DNA from: Sporobacter termitidis DSM 10068
GTDB lineage: Bacteria > Bacillota > Clostridia > Oscillospirales > Oscillospiraceae
DNA length: 64,000 bases
Assembly (NCBI RefSeq): GCF_900130065.1
Contig: NZ_FQXV01000011.1
Location: 1 to 64,000, forward strand
Direction of reading: 5' to 3'
A program made the position numbers and the translations under genes. The stretch's first letter is position 1; each line of letters begins with the position of its first letter. Positions 27,708-39,386 of this stretch are shown piece by piece. Below the pieces are notes generated by a model that was given only the letters and a program-made list of their open reading frames with translations, was not told where the DNA came from and did not search any database.

Positions 27708-28292
27708 TCATCCGGGCCTCGACAGGAACTTATTGCCCGCAGCGGTGAAGCGCCAGGGCATGTCCCGGGTCATAACCGCGTAATCGATGCCGATCCTTTT
27801 TGAAGACGATATACTTTCCGGTTTGTTCCCGCCTTCGAGATATAAAGAGCCCGGCCGGCACAAATCCACCCCGTAAAGGTCCGCCCCGATATCGAACGCC
27901 CGGCAGAGCTTGCCCGGCCCGCTGCAGAGGTTTAGAAGCTTGCCGGTGCCGCGCCTTTTTTCCATGAGCTCAAAGCCGGACAGCGGCTCAAGGGCACGGA
28001 TGAGGACGACTTCCGGCACGCCGGGCGGGCCGGAGGTGATGTTCAGGCAGTAGTGCATGCCGTAGATCATGTAGATATAGGCGCAGCCCGCCGGCCCGTA
28101 CTGGACGCGGACGCGTTCGCTTTTGCCCTTGTAGCTGTGGGCCGCGTCGTCCCTGGGGCCAAGGTAGGCTTCCGTCTCGACGATGCTCCCCCGGACGGTC
28201 CCCTCCGGCGTCTCCCGGACGAGGACCTGCCCCAGGAGCTCCCGGGCCACGGTCAGCGTATCGCGCTCATAAAACTCTCTGGGCAGTATCAT
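27708..28292 (-). CDS. 3-methyladenine DNA glycosylase (AAG/MPG type)
   Basis: The 194-residue product has the AAG motifs ARELLGQVLVRE, VETEAYLGPRDDAAHSYKG (catalytic Glu and flanking Tyr/His) and YGMHYCLNI. It excises alkylated purines. Its ATG overlaps the rsmA stop by four bases, so the two are translationally coupled. Confidence 0.94.
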   Translation of the reverse strand: MILPREFYERDTLTVARELLGQVLVRETPEGTVRGSIVETEAYLGPRDDAAHSYKGKSERVRVQYGPAGCAYIYMIYGMHYCLNITSGPPGVPEVVLIRALEPLSGFELMEKRRGTGKLLNLCSGPGKLCRAFDIGADLYGVDLCRPGSLYLEGGNKPESISSSKRIGIDYAVMTRDMPWRFTAAGNKFLSRPG

Positions 28293-29152
28293 TTCAGCCT
28301 GTCCCCCAGCTTGCGCGCCAGGGCGGCAAACTCCGGGATGCCCAGCGTCTCGCCCCGCGCCAGCGCGTCAAGGCCGCAGCCTACAACGAGCTCCTTCAGC
28401 GCGTCTTTATTCAGCCGCCCGCCGAAGACGGACTCCAGACTGTTGACGAGGGTCTTGCGGCGCTGGGCGAAGGCGGCGCGGACGACGCGGAAAAACATCG
28501 CCTCATCGGCCACCTCCGCCGGCTTTTCCCGGCGCAGCGCCATTGTGACGACGGAGGACGTCACCTTCGGCGGCGGGAGGAACGACGACGGCGGCACGTC
28601 GAACAAAATCCCGGGCGACGCATGATACTGGACGAAAACGGAAAAAGCGCCGTAGTCGGACGTGCCCGGGGCCGCGCACATGCGGCGCGCCACCTCCCGC
28701 TGCACCATGACCGTGATCGTCTCGAAAACGCGGGCTTCCACCAGGGCCGTCAGGACGGGCGTGGTGATGTTATACGGCAGATTGGCGCAGACGGCGTACC
28801 GGAGCCCCGGCATCTCCTCCCGCACCGTTCTGGCGATATCCAGCTTCAGGATATCGCCGGGGATGACCTTGACGTTACCGCAGTCCGCCAGCGTATCGCT
28901 GAGGATCGGCAGGAGCTTGTTGTCCAGCTCCACGGCCACAACACGCGCCGCGCGCCGGGAAAGCGCCGCCGTCAGCGCGCCGATGCCCGGCCCGATCTCC
29001 AGAACGCCGAAGCTCCCGTCAACGCCGGAGCCGGCGGCGATGTTCTCCGGTACGCCGGCGTCCACCAGGAAGTTCTGGCCCATCGATTTTGAAAAGCGGA
29101 AGCCGTGGCTGTTCAGCAGCTCCTTTATTCCGCGTTCACTGGTAAGCTCCAA
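28289..29152 (-). CDS. rsmA: 16S rRNA dimethyladenosine transferase
   Basis: The 287-residue product dimethylates A1518/A1519. It shows SKSMGQNFLVD, the SAM motif LEIGPGIGALT and the catalytic NLPYNI. The start codon is TTG at 29152, with aaggagg seven bases upstream, one of the best ribosome binding sites in the window. Confidence 0.96.
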   Translation of the reverse strand: MELTSERGIKELLNSHGFRFSKSMGQNFLVDAGVPENIAAGSGVDGSFGVLEIGPGIGALTAALSRRAARVVAVELDNKLLPILSDTLADCGNVKVIPGDILKLDIARTVREEMPGLRYAVCANLPYNITTPVLTALVEARVFETITVMVQREVARRMCAAPGTSDYGAFSVFVQYHASPGILFDVPPSSFLPPPKVTSSVVTMALRREKPAEVADEAMFFRVVRAAFAQRRKTLVNSLESVFGGRLNKDALKELVVGCGLDALARGETLGIPEFAALARKLGDRLK

Positions 29153-29205
29153 GCGCCCGCCTCCTTGTAAAGTCTGTAAAGCTTGTCTCTGTCAATCGGA
29201 ACTAA

Positions 29206-29259
29206 GGCGATCACAGATCGCCCCTACGGGGTACAGCGTCGGGGCGATCTGTGATCGCC
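29206..29259. repeat. 19-bp perfect inverted repeat (ggcgatcacagatcgcccc)
   Basis: Arms lie at 29206-29224 and 29241-29259, upstream of rsmA and after the glycosyltransferase stop. It belongs with the other small gggcgat...atcgccc palindromes of the window. Confidence 0.8.
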
Positions 29260-29275
29260 TTTCCGCTCCTGGAAA

Positions 29276-30235
29276 TCACAATTTTCGATCCAGCCCCACC
29301 GTCTCGCCGATGTGGTAGCGCGGTCGTCCCTTCAGCTCCATGTAGGCCCGGCCCACGTATTCGCCGATGATCCCCAACGCCAGGAGGATCAGGCCGCCGA
29401 CGCCCCAGACGGAGATGGTGACGATCTTCCAGTCCAGGATCGTATATCCCATGCACAGGCGGACGATGGCGTAAATGAGGAGCGCCGCGGCAAGGACGAG
29501 GAGCGTCACGCCGAGGCCGGTGATGAACCGCAGCGGCTTCATGCTCAGGGAATAGACGCCGTCGGAGGCCAGCGCCAGCATTTTTTTCAGCGGATATTTG
29601 CTCTCGCCGGCAAAGCGCTCGCCGCGCTCGTAGGTGACCGTGGCCGTTTTATAGCCCAGCATCGGGATGATGCCCCGGATGAACATGTTCCGCTCGCCGT
29701 ACTGGCTGAGCGCGTCCAGGGCGCGGGCGGAGAGGAGCCTGTAGTCGGCGTGGTTGAAAACGACCTCGACGCCCATGGCGTCCAGCAGCTTGTAATAGCC
29801 CTCCGCCGTGAATCTTTTGAGGAACGCGTCCTTCTCCCTTTTATTGCGCACACCGTAGACGACATCGGCCCCGGAAAGGTACTCGTCCACCATCCTGTCC
29901 ACGGCGTCGACGTCGTCCTGCAGGTCGGCGTCCATCGAGACGACCATGTCGGCCCGGCCGCGCGCCGTCATGAGGCCGGCCAGGAGCGCGTTCTGGTGGC
30001 CGCGGTTGCGGCTTAAGGCCACGCCGGTAAACAGGGCGTCTTCCGCACTCAGGGCCCGGATCATCTCCCACGTTTTGTCCCGGGAGCCGTCATTGACAAA
30101 CAGGACGCGGCTGCCGCCGGAGATTTTGCCGGCGGAAATCAGCGCGCGCATTTTCCCCCTCAGCCGCGAGGCCGTCTCCCGGAGGACCTCCTCCTCGTTA
30201 TAGCAGGGCACGACGATATAGAGCGTATTGTTCAA
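29276..30235 (-). CDS. Family 2 glycosyltransferase, polyisoprenyl-phosphate type
   Basis: The 319-residue product has a GT-A domain (VVPCYNEEEVL, FVNDGSRDKTW, MDADLQDD) followed by two C-terminal membrane helices, as in DPM1/GtrB/CsbB-like enzymes that load a sugar onto undecaprenyl phosphate. The start is uncertain. I take TTG at 30235 because agaagag precedes it and the domain starts three codons later. The frame stays open to an ATG at 30316 across an (AC)7 tract. Confidence 0.85.
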   Translation of the reverse strand: MNNTLYIVVPCYNEEEVLRETASRLRGKMRALISAGKISGGSRVLFVNDGSRDKTWEMIRALSAEDALFTGVALSRNRGHQNALLAGLMTARGRADMVVSMDADLQDDVDAVDRMVDEYLSGADVVYGVRNKREKDAFLKRFTAEGYYKLLDAMGVEVVFNHADYRLLSARALDALSQYGERNMFIRGIIPMLGYKTATVTYERGERFAGESKYPLKKMLALASDGVYSLSMKPLRFITGLGVTLLVLAAALLIYAIVRLCMGYTILDWKIVTISVWGVGGLILLALGIIGEYVGRAYMELKGRPRYHIGETVGLDRKL

Positions 30236-30255
30236 TTCAATTCTCTTCTTTCCGT

Positions 30256-30269
30256 ACACACACACACAC
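30256..30269. repeat. (AC)7 dinucleotide repeat
   Basis: A run of seven AC units lies just upstream of the glycosyltransferase start. The gene-free stretch 30236-30584 otherwise holds the pgk promoter and nothing else I can identify. Confidence 0.95.
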
Positions 30270-30459
30270 CTGACGTTCCGGTTTCCGGGCCTGTCCGCGG
30301 TAATGGGCAGGCACAAATTACAAAACAGAGTATATCAAATCGGGAGGCCGTTGCAAATATTTTGTCGCGATGCGCCCACACGGCCCAATTTGTGCATAAC
30401 TTTTGTCGTATCAGGGCATTTATGTTGTGATGTACAGTAAAATTGTACTAAAAAATATG

Positions 30460-30488
30460 TTGAAAAGTCCTGAAGACAGGAATACAAT
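30460..30488 (+). promoter_or_regulatory. Promoter of the pgk-tpiA-gpmI-eno operon
   Basis: TTGAAA (30460-30465), 17 bases and TACAAT (30483-30488). A short tgtac...gtac dyad lies just upstream (30431-30448) and could be an operator. Confidence 0.7.
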
Positions 30489-30584
30489 GATATGCAATGC
30501 CAATATTATTACATTTCCCGCGAAAGTCAACCGGTTAAGCCGGCAAAAAACCTCTCCTGTATGAAATAAAAATCGGAGGACGTA

Positions 30585-31778
<1,194 letters not shown>

Positions 31779-31817
31779 GCATATTAAAATAATTAACATA
31801 TAGGAAGTACCTTTAGA

Positions 31818-32597
31818 ATGAACAGAAAATACCGCAATACAGTCATCGCCGCAAACTGGAAAATGAATATGCTCCCCTCGAAAATCAAAGCCTATGCAGA
31901 GGAGCTTAAGCCGCTGGCCGCGCCGGCAAAATGGTGCGATATCGTTATTTGCCCGCCCTTCGTGATGATCCCGGCGGCCCAGAAAGCGTTTCGCGACAGC
32001 AGGATCTCCATCGGCGCGCAGAATCTGAACGAAAACGAATCCGGCGCCTACACGGGCGAGGTTTCCTCCGAGCAGCTGTCCGACCTGGGCGCCCACTACG
32101 TTATTATCGGCCACAGCGAACGGCGCCAGCTCTTCGGCGAGACCGATATCACCGTCAACAAGAAGGTCCACGCCGCGCTGCAGGCCAATCTCCGCCCCAT
32201 CGTCTGCGTGGGCGAAACGGCGCAGCAGCGGGAGATGAACGTCACGGAGGAGCTCGTCACGCTGCAGCTCAAGGCGGCGCTGGCCGGCGTCCCGGCGACA
32301 AAAATGCGCCGCATCGTCGTCGCGTACGAGCCGATCTGGGCCATCGGGACCGGCAATACCGCCACAGCCGCGGACGCCGAAGCCGTGGCGGCTTCCATCC
32401 GCGCCGTCATCCGGGGCCTGTACGGGGCCAGGACGGCCAGGGCGATCTCCATCCTGTACGGCGGTTCAATGAATGCCAAAAACGCTTTTGAGCTGCTGAG
32501 CCAGCCCGACGTCGACGGCGGGCTGATTGGCGGCGCTTCGCTGGTGCCGGCGGATTTTGCCGCCATCATTAACGCGGCCAACCAGGACGCCATATAG
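31818..32597 (+). CDS. tpiA: Triosephosphate isomerase
   Basis: The 259-residue TIM barrel shows AANWKMN, GHSERR (catalytic His), VAYEPIWAIGTG (catalytic Glu and loop 6) and LYGGSMNAKN. It lies 39 bases after pgk. Confidence 0.97.
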   Translation: MNRKYRNTVIAANWKMNMLPSKIKAYAEELKPLAAPAKWCDIVICPPFVMIPAAQKAFRDSRISIGAQNLNENESGAYTGEVSSEQLSDLGAHYVIIGHSERRQLFGETDITVNKKVHAALQANLRPIVCVGETAQQREMNVTEELVTLQLKAALAGVPATKMRRIVVAYEPIWAIGTGNTATAADAEAVAASIRAVIRGLYGARTARAISILYGGSMNAKNAFELLSQPDVDGGLIGGASLVPADFAAIINAANQDAI

Positions 32598-32626
32598 CCG
32601 CCGGCGACGTTAAAAGAGAGGACATT

Positions 32627-34150
32627 ATGAGAATTCCCACGACACTCATCATCATGGACGGTTACGGACTGACGGCACAGGACAGCGGCAACGCCGTCTC
32701 CGCCGCGTACACGCCGGTCCTTGACGGGCTTTTTGCCACGTGCCCGAACACGACGCTGGCCGCGTCCGGGCAGGACGTCGGGCTCCCGGCCGGGCAGATC
32801 GGCAACAGCGAGGTCGGCCACACGAATATCGGCGCGGGCAGAATCGTCTACCAGGACCTCACCAGGATCACGCGGGATATCGCCTCCGGCGGTTTTTTTG
32901 AGAACAAAGCCTATACCGAGGCGATGGACGCAGCCAAGGCCGGCAGCGCCTCGCTCCACCTTTTGGGCCTCATGTCGCCCGGGGGCGTCCACAGCCACAT
33001 CGATCACCTGTGGGCGTTTCTGGAAATGGCCAGGCGCCGCGGGCTTTCCGCCGTCTACCTGCACTGCTTTATGGACGGGCGGGATACGCTCCCCTGTTCC
33101 GGCAAGGCCGTTATCGAAGATATCCTTACAAAATGCGGGGAGCTCGGCGTCGGCAAAATCGCCACCATGATGGGGCGCTTTTACGCCATGGACCGGGACA
33201 ACCGCTGGGACCGCGTGGAGGCCGCGTACGACGCCATGGTCTGCGGCGAGGGCATCCTGGACGACGACCCGCTGCGCGCGATCCAGAATTCCTATGACGC
33301 CGGGGTCACCGACGAGTTTATCAAGCCGGTCGTGTGCGACAGGACGGGCCTGATCAAATCCGGCGATTCCGTCATATTCTTAAACTTCCGCCCGGACAGG
33401 GCCAGGGAAATCACCAGAGCCTTCGTGGACCGGGATTTTAACGGGTTCCCCCGGCGGAACGGCTATTTTCCGCTCCGCTACGTCTGCACCACGCAATACG
33501 ACGAAAAAATGCCCAACGTCACCGTCGCCTATCCGTCCGAAACGATCACGAACACCTTCGGCGAGACGATCAGCGCCCTTGGCCTGACGCAGCTGCGCGC
33601 CGCGGAAACGGAAAAGTACGCCCACGTGACGTTTTTCTTCAACGGCGGCACGGAAGCCGTCAGCAAGGGCGAGGACCGGCTTCTCGTCCCCTCGCCGAAG
33701 CAGTTCCCCACCTACGACCTGATCCCCGAAATGAGCGCGCGGGAGCTGACGCGCGAGGTCGTCAAGAGGATCGAGAGCGGCATTTATGACGTCATCATTT
33801 TAAATTACGCCAACTGTGACATGGTCGGCCATACGGGCGTCTTCGACGCCGCGGTCAAGGCTGTGGAAATCGTGGACGAATGCGTCGGCGAGGTCGTCAA
33901 CGCCACGGCCCAGATGGGCGGCGTCTCCCTCGTGACGGCGGATCACGGCAACGCCGAGGATATGATCGACAGCGACGGCACCACCCCCCAGACGGCCCAT
34001 ACCACCAATCCCGTCCCGCTGATCCTTGTGGGCGCAGACGTCACGCTCCGACAGGGCCGGCTGGCCGACATCGCCCCGACCATCCTCGAGCTGATGGGTC
34101 TGGAGAAGCCCGACGAGATGACGGGCGAATCCCTCATCGTCAAACGGTAA
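32627..34150 (+). CDS. gpmI: 2,3-bisphosphoglycerate-independent phosphoglycerate mutase
   Basis: The 507-residue product has the alkaline-phosphatase-type metal sites (IIMDGYGL, catalytic Ser in GNSEVGHTNIGAG, NYANCDMVGHTG, VTADHGNAEDM). It converts 3- to 2-phosphoglycerate using Mn. Spacing to tpiA is 29 bases. Confidence 0.97.
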   Translation: MRIPTTLIIMDGYGLTAQDSGNAVSAAYTPVLDGLFATCPNTTLAASGQDVGLPAGQIGNSEVGHTNIGAGRIVYQDLTRITRDIASGGFFENKAYTEAMDAAKAGSASLHLLGLMSPGGVHSHIDHLWAFLEMARRRGLSAVYLHCFMDGRDTLPCSGKAVIEDILTKCGELGVGKIATMMGRFYAMDRDNRWDRVEAAYDAMVCGEGILDDDPLRAIQNSYDAGVTDEFIKPVVCDRTGLIKSGDSVIFLNFRPDRAREITRAFVDRDFNGFPRRNGYFPLRYVCTTQYDEKMPNVTVAYPSETITNTFGETISALGLTQLRAAETEKYAHVTFFFNGGTEAVSKGEDRLLVPSPKQFPTYDLIPEMSARELTREVVKRIESGIYDVIILNYANCDMVGHTGVFDAAVKAVEIVDECVGEVVNATAQMGGVSLVTADHGNAEDMIDSDGTTPQTAHTTNPVPLILVGADVTLRQGRLADIAPTILELMGLEKPDEMTGESLIVKR

Positions 34151-34194
34151 TTTTGATGAACAACGGGACGGATATTGAATCCGCCCTGACATAA

Positions 34195-35493
<1,299 letters not shown>

Positions 35494-35522
35494 ATGAATA
35501 TTCACCAAAAAGTGAATAACAT

Positions 35523-35560
35523 AACCGCCGTATTTTAAAGAAATAATACGGTGGTTTTTG
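35523..35560 (+). terminator. Terminator of the glycolytic operon
   Basis: The stem aaccgccgtatt (35523-35534) pairs with aatacggtggtt (35545-35556), followed by T's. Confidence 0.85.
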
Positions 35561-35599
35561 CATTATTTTCGCAAATCGCGTAAATAAGCCAAAAATAAA

Positions 35600-35628
35600 T
35601 TGAAAAACAACGGGCAGGGTAGTATAAT
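35600..35628 (+). promoter_or_regulatory. Promoter of the amino acid ABC transporter operon
   Basis: TTGAAA (35600-35605), 17 bases, and a perfect TATAAT (35623-35628). Confidence 0.75.
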
Positions 35629-35662
35629 TCATTATAATTTTGTGAATATGGAGTGGATAATA

Positions 35663-36487
35663 ATGAAAAAAACCTGGAAGGTCATAGCGGCGCTTTTGAC
35701 GCTGGTTATGATTTTTGGCGTCAGCGCCTGTTCCGGCCAGAAGGCCCCGGCCGCCAGCCCGAGCGCCGGCGCGCCGAAGCTCAAAATCCTCGATACGGCT
35801 TACGCGCAGGAGGATTACGCCATTTGCGTCAAGAAGGGCAGCACCGAGCTGCTGGATAAGATCAACACGGCCCTGAAAGGCCTCATCGACGACGGGACCG
35901 TCAAAAAGATCGTCGACAATTATATCAACAACGTCCCCTACGACCTGACGTTCCAGCAGAAGACGGACGGCCTCCCCGAGCTGAAGATGGGCACCAACGC
36001 GGCCTTCCCGCCCTATGAATTTCTCCAGGGCGACAAAATCGTCGGCATTGACGCCGACATCGCCGCCGCCATCGCCGACAAGCTGAGCATGAAGCTCGTC
36101 ATCAGCGACATGGACTTTGACTCCGTCATCGCCGCCGTTTCCAGCGGCAAGGTCGACATGGGCATGGCCGGCATGACGGTCACGCCGGAACGCCAGCAGA
36201 ACGTAGATTTCTCCGCCAGCTACGCTACGGGCATCCAGTCCATCATCGTGCCCGGCGACTCCAAGATCACGTCCATCGACGATCTCTCGGCCGAGGGCGC
36301 GACGTATACCATCGGCGTGCAGCAGAACACCACCGGCGACATTTACGCCAGCGACGAATTCGGCACGGACCGCGTCCAGCAGTTCAACAACGGCGCGGAC
36401 GCCGTCCAGGCCCTGCTGACCGGAAAGATCGACTGCGTTATCATCGACAACGAGCCCGCCAAGGCCTTCGTCGCGGCAAACAGCTAA
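35663..36487 (+). CDS. Amino acid ABC transporter substrate-binding lipoprotein, circularly permuted
   Basis: The 274-residue product has a signal peptide with lipobox GVSAC (Cys23). Residues 39-90 (KILDTAYAQEDYAICVKKGS, then a helix pair ending VDNYI) are the segment that normally ends an SBP_bac_3 protein. Residues 107-274 are the usual N-terminal part (MGTNAAFPPYEF, VGIDADIAAAIADKL, AGMTVTPERQ) and stop at NEPAKAFVAANS, exactly where the 39-90 segment would normally follow. A linker (about 91-106) joins the natural ends. The fold is predicted complete but permuted. Permease and ATPase genes follow, so it is probably functional. Confidence 0.88.
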   Translation: MKKTWKVIAALLTLVMIFGVSACSGQKAPAASPSAGAPKLKILDTAYAQEDYAICVKKGSTELLDKINTALKGLIDDGTVKKIVDNYINNVPYDLTFQQKTDGLPELKMGTNAAFPPYEFLQGDKIVGIDADIAAAIADKLSMKLVISDMDFDSVIAAVSSGKVDMGMAGMTVTPERQQNVDFSASYATGIQSIIVPGDSKITSIDDLSAEGATYTIGVQQNTTGDIYASDEFGTDRVQQFNNGADAVQALLTGKIDCVIIDNEPAKAFVAANS

Positions 36488-36507
36488 AAAAGCGACTACT
36501 GTTCTTC

Positions 36508-36547
36508 ACACCGAATAGGGGCGGCGAAGACCGCCCCTATTCGGTGT
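36508..36547. repeat. 17-bp perfect intercistronic hairpin
   Basis: acaccgaataggggcgg (36508-36524) pairs fully with 36531-36547. It lies between the binding-protein and permease genes with no T-run, a common place for a structure that lets the binding protein be made in excess. Confidence 0.85.
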
Positions 36548-36569
36548 TATTCAGAGAGAGGGTGAGGAT

Positions 36570-37298
36570 TTGTCTGCGTGGTTTGACAAGGTACAGGCGG
36601 ACTTCTACCAGAATTTCATTGAGGACGACAGATGGCGGCTTATGCTGAACGGCCTCGGCGTCACGCTCAGGATCACCCTGGGCGCGCTCGTCATCGGCAT
36701 TATCATCGGCATCCTGATATCCATCATACGTTCCACATACGATAAAACAATCGATACGATGCGCCCCGGCCCTGGAAAAGTGCTGCTGCGTTTCTTCAAC
36801 ACGATCTGCAGAATCTACCTGTCCATCATCCGGGGGACGCCGGTATTTGTGCAGCTGCTCATCTTCTATTTCGTCATTTTCGTCTCCGCCAGCAACGGTG
36901 TCCTGATCGCGATGCTGACCTTCGGCATCAATTCCGGGGCGTATGTCTCCGAGATCATCCGCAGCGGCATCATGTCCATCGACGCCGGCCAGATGGAGGC
37001 CGGGCGCAGCCTCGGCTTCAACTACATCCAGACGATGCGGTTCATCATCATCCCGCAGGCGTTCAAGAACGTGCTGCCCGCCCTGGCCAACGAGTTCATC
37101 ACCCTTTTGAAGGAAACGTCGATCGCCGGCTATGTGGCCGTCAAGGACCTGGCCAAGGCGGCGATGTCCATCCGCGGCATCACCTACTCCGCCTTTATGC
37201 CGCTGATCGGGCTGGCGCTCATTTATTTCATCCTCGTCAAATTCCTGGAATGGATCTTCAGCATGGTGGAAAGGAGGCTCAGAAACAGTGACCACTGA
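36570..37298 (+). CDS. Polar amino acid ABC transporter permease
   Basis: The 242-residue membrane protein has the HisM-type signature ([15 protein letters not shown] and the EAA loop [23 protein letters not shown]). The start is TTG at 36570, following gagggtgagg. It overlaps the ATPase gene by 11 bases. Confidence 0.93.
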   Translation: MSAWFDKVQADFYQNFIEDDRWRLMLNGLGVTLRITLGALVIGIIIGILISIIRSTYDKTIDTMRPGPGKVLLRFFNTICRIYLSIIRGTPVFVQLLIFYFVIFVSASNGVLIAMLTFGINSGAYVSEIIRSGIMSIDAGQMEAGRSLGFNYIQTMRFIIIPQAFKNVLPALANEFITLLKETSIAGYVAVKDLAKAAMSIRGITYSAFMPLIGLALIYFILVKFLEWIFSMVERRLRNSDH

Positions 37299-38031
37299 CA
37301 CGCTTATCAAGGTCTCCGGACTTCAAAAGCATTTTAAAGGCGGCCAGATCAAAGCCCTCGACGGCATCAACGCCGAGGTCAGGCACGGCGAGGTCGTCGT
37401 CGTCATCGGTCCGTCCGGCAGCGGGAAATCGACGTTTCTGCGCTGCTTAAACCTCCTGGAGCACCCCACGGGGGGCACCATTGAGTTTGAGGGCGTCGAT
37501 ATCACCGACCCGAAAACGGACATCAACAAGCACCGCCAGAAGATGGGCATGGTCTTCCAGCTGTTCAACCTCTTCCCGCACATGACCGTTATGAAGAACC
37601 TGACCATCGCGCCGATGAACCTTTTGCACAAATCAAAGGCCGAGGCCGAGGAAAAGGCCATGGCGCTACTGAAGCGCGTGGGGCTCGAGGACAGGGCCAA
37701 TGCCTATCCCAGCCAGCTCTCCGGCGGCCAGAAGCAGCGCATCGCCATCGTCCGCGCGCTCTGCATGGACCCGGACGTCATGCTCTTTGACGAGCCGACC
37801 AGCGCCCTCGACCCCGAGATGGTCGGCGAGGTGCTGGAGGTCATGAAGCAGCTGGCCCACGAGGGCATGACGATGGTCGTCGTCACCCACGAGATGGGCT
37901 TTGCCAGGGAGGTCGGCTCCAGGGTCATCTTCATGGATTACGGAAAAATCATCGAGGAGAACACGCCCGAGGAGCTTTTCAGCCACCCGCGGAGCGAGCG
38001 TCTCCAGAGCTTTCTGGCAAAAGTATTATAA
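37288..38031 (+). CDS. Polar amino acid ABC transporter ATP-binding protein
   Basis: The 247-residue ATPase has Walker [10 protein letters not shown], the Q-loop in [12 protein letters not shown], the signature LSGGQKQR, Walker B VMLFDEP and the H-loop VVTHEM, as in GlnQ/HisP. The start is GTG at 37288, preceded by aaaggagg inside the permease gene. Confidence 0.95.
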   Translation: MTTDTLIKVSGLQKHFKGGQIKALDGINAEVRHGEVVVVIGPSGSGKSTFLRCLNLLEHPTGGTIEFEGVDITDPKTDINKHRQKMGMVFQLFNLFPHMTVMKNLTIAPMNLLHKSKAEAEEKAMALLKRVGLEDRANAYPSQLSGGQKQRIAIVRALCMDPDVMLFDEPTSALDPEMVGEVLEVMKQLAHEGMTMVVVTHEMGFAREVGSRVIFMDYGKIIEENTPEELFSHPRSERLQSFLAKVL

Positions 38032-38036
38032 GCCTC

Positions 38037-38066
38037 AGGCGGGCCCTCACGGGCCCGCCTTTGTGC
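38037..38066 (+). terminator. Terminator of the ABC transporter operon
   Basis: The stem aggcgggccc (38037-38046) pairs with gggcccgcct (38051-38060), followed by a weak T tract. Confidence 0.75.
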
Positions 38067-38166
38067 ATCTTATGGAACTTTAAGGAACGACGGCCGTCTT
38101 AATCTCAGACCCACGATGGAAAGCAGCCCATTTGCATCCCCCCGCTGATCAGATAAGGAGGATAAA

Positions 38167-39141
38167 ATGAGAAAGATAATTTCGGCCGTTCTTGCCCTGC
38201 TCCTCATCACGGCGCTGCTCGCTTCCTGCGGCGGACAGACCCCCAGCACGGCTTCTGTCAATTCCGGCAGCGGCGGCGCATACGACGCCGTGGCGCCGGA
38301 GGCCGCGCCGGCGTATTCGGACGGGAAGGGGAAAACGGACAGTCAGACCGGAAACGGCGACCTGGCCGCCCTGACAAGCGGCAGCGCCCTCACCTCGGGC
38401 GTTATCGGCGCGTCTTTGAACGGCGACAAGATCATCTACAACTTCAGCGCCCAGGTGGAAACGACGGCGTTTGACGACACCCTGAAAAACCTCGACGCGC
38501 TGCTCGCCGGGTTCGGCGCCTTCGTCGAAAACTCCTACGTCAGCGGCAACAGCTACGGCAACACCACCTTCCGCTCCGCGGAATACACCATCCGTGTCCC
38601 GGTCGGCAGCTTCAAGGGCATGACGGATGCGCTGCCGCTCCTGGGCAACGTCTCAAAGGCGAGCACGACATCCCAGAACATCACCGCGCAGTTTATCGAC
38701 ACACAGTCGCGGCTGGACGCCTACAAGACGGAGGAAAGCCGCCTTCTCGCCATGCTGGATAAGACGACGACGGTGCAGGACATGATCACGATCGAATCCA
38801 GACTGTCGGATGTGCGGTATCAGATTGAATCGCTGACCTCCACGCTGCAGAACTGGCAAAACCAGGTGGATTTCTCCACCGTGGCGCTCCACATCAGCGA
38901 GGTTGCGGAGATCAAGGAACAGGTATCGGCGCAGCGCACCTACTGGGAGCGGATGCGGGACGGTATCTCCGGCACGCTGAACGGCATCGGCACCTTCTTC
39001 AAGAGCCTGTTCATGGCCATCGTCGTCGCCCTCCCCGTCCTGATCATTCTCGCCGTCCTCGCCGCGGCCGCGCTGGTTATTTACCGCACAGTCCGGAAAA
39101 AGCGGGCAAAAGCAAGTCAGGATATTGACAAAAAGGAATAA
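38167..39141 (+). CDS. DUF4349 lipoprotein
   Basis: The 324-residue product has a signal peptide with a lipobox Cys (LLASCGG, about residue 20) and a Ser/Gly/Ala-rich linker. A DUF4349 domain follows (AEYTIRVPVGSFKGMTDAL, VQDMITIESRLSDVRYQIE), with a coiled-coil centre, a membrane helix near residue 290 and a basic tail. It is probably anchored at both ends. Function is unknown. Confidence 0.82.
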   Translation: MRKIISAVLALLLITALLASCGGQTPSTASVNSGSGGAYDAVAPEAAPAYSDGKGKTDSQTGNGDLAALTSGSALTSGVIGASLNGDKIIYNFSAQVETTAFDDTLKNLDALLAGFGAFVENSYVSGNSYGNTTFRSAEYTIRVPVGSFKGMTDALPLLGNVSKASTTSQNITAQFIDTQSRLDAYKTEESRLLAMLDKTTTVQDMITIESRLSDVRYQIESLTSTLQNWQNQVDFSTVALHISEVAEIKEQVSAQRTYWERMRDGISGTLNGIGTFFKSLFMAIVVALPVLIILAVLAAAALVIYRTVRKKRAKASQDIDKKE

Positions 39142-39156
39142 CGGCAACATACAGTG

Positions 39157-39186
39157 AGCGGCTGCCTATAGGCAGCCGCTTTGTTA
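39157..39186 (+). terminator. Terminator after the DUF4349 gene
   Basis: The stem agcggctgcc (39157-39166) pairs with ggcagccgct (39171-39180), followed by ttgttatt. Confidence 0.75.
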
Positions 39187-39280
39187 TTCCGTCGTGCAGG
39201 GGCAACCTCCCAGCGGCGTGGCACAAGGGGGTTGCTCTTCAGTCGATTGCGTGTGAGACGCGCGCCATAAGTGCGGTGTA

Positions 39281-39386
39281 TCTCTCCTTCCGTCATTTGC
39301 GCCGCAAATGCCACCTCCCTCGTCTGAGGGAGGCAGAGAGGGGCGCAGCCCCATCCGGGGTCCCCCTATACCTTTATTGTGCGGGC
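39281..39386. repeat. Repeat island: diverged ctccttc/ctcgtctgaggga element and G-tract element copy 3
   Basis: A diverged copy of the ccctccttc...ctcgtctgagggag family (39281-39334) is followed by gggcgcagcccc and ccctatacctttattgtgcggg (39338-39384). The second part is a degenerate copy of the GC-hairpin/G-tract element that abuts the GerMN gene stop. Confidence 0.65.
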
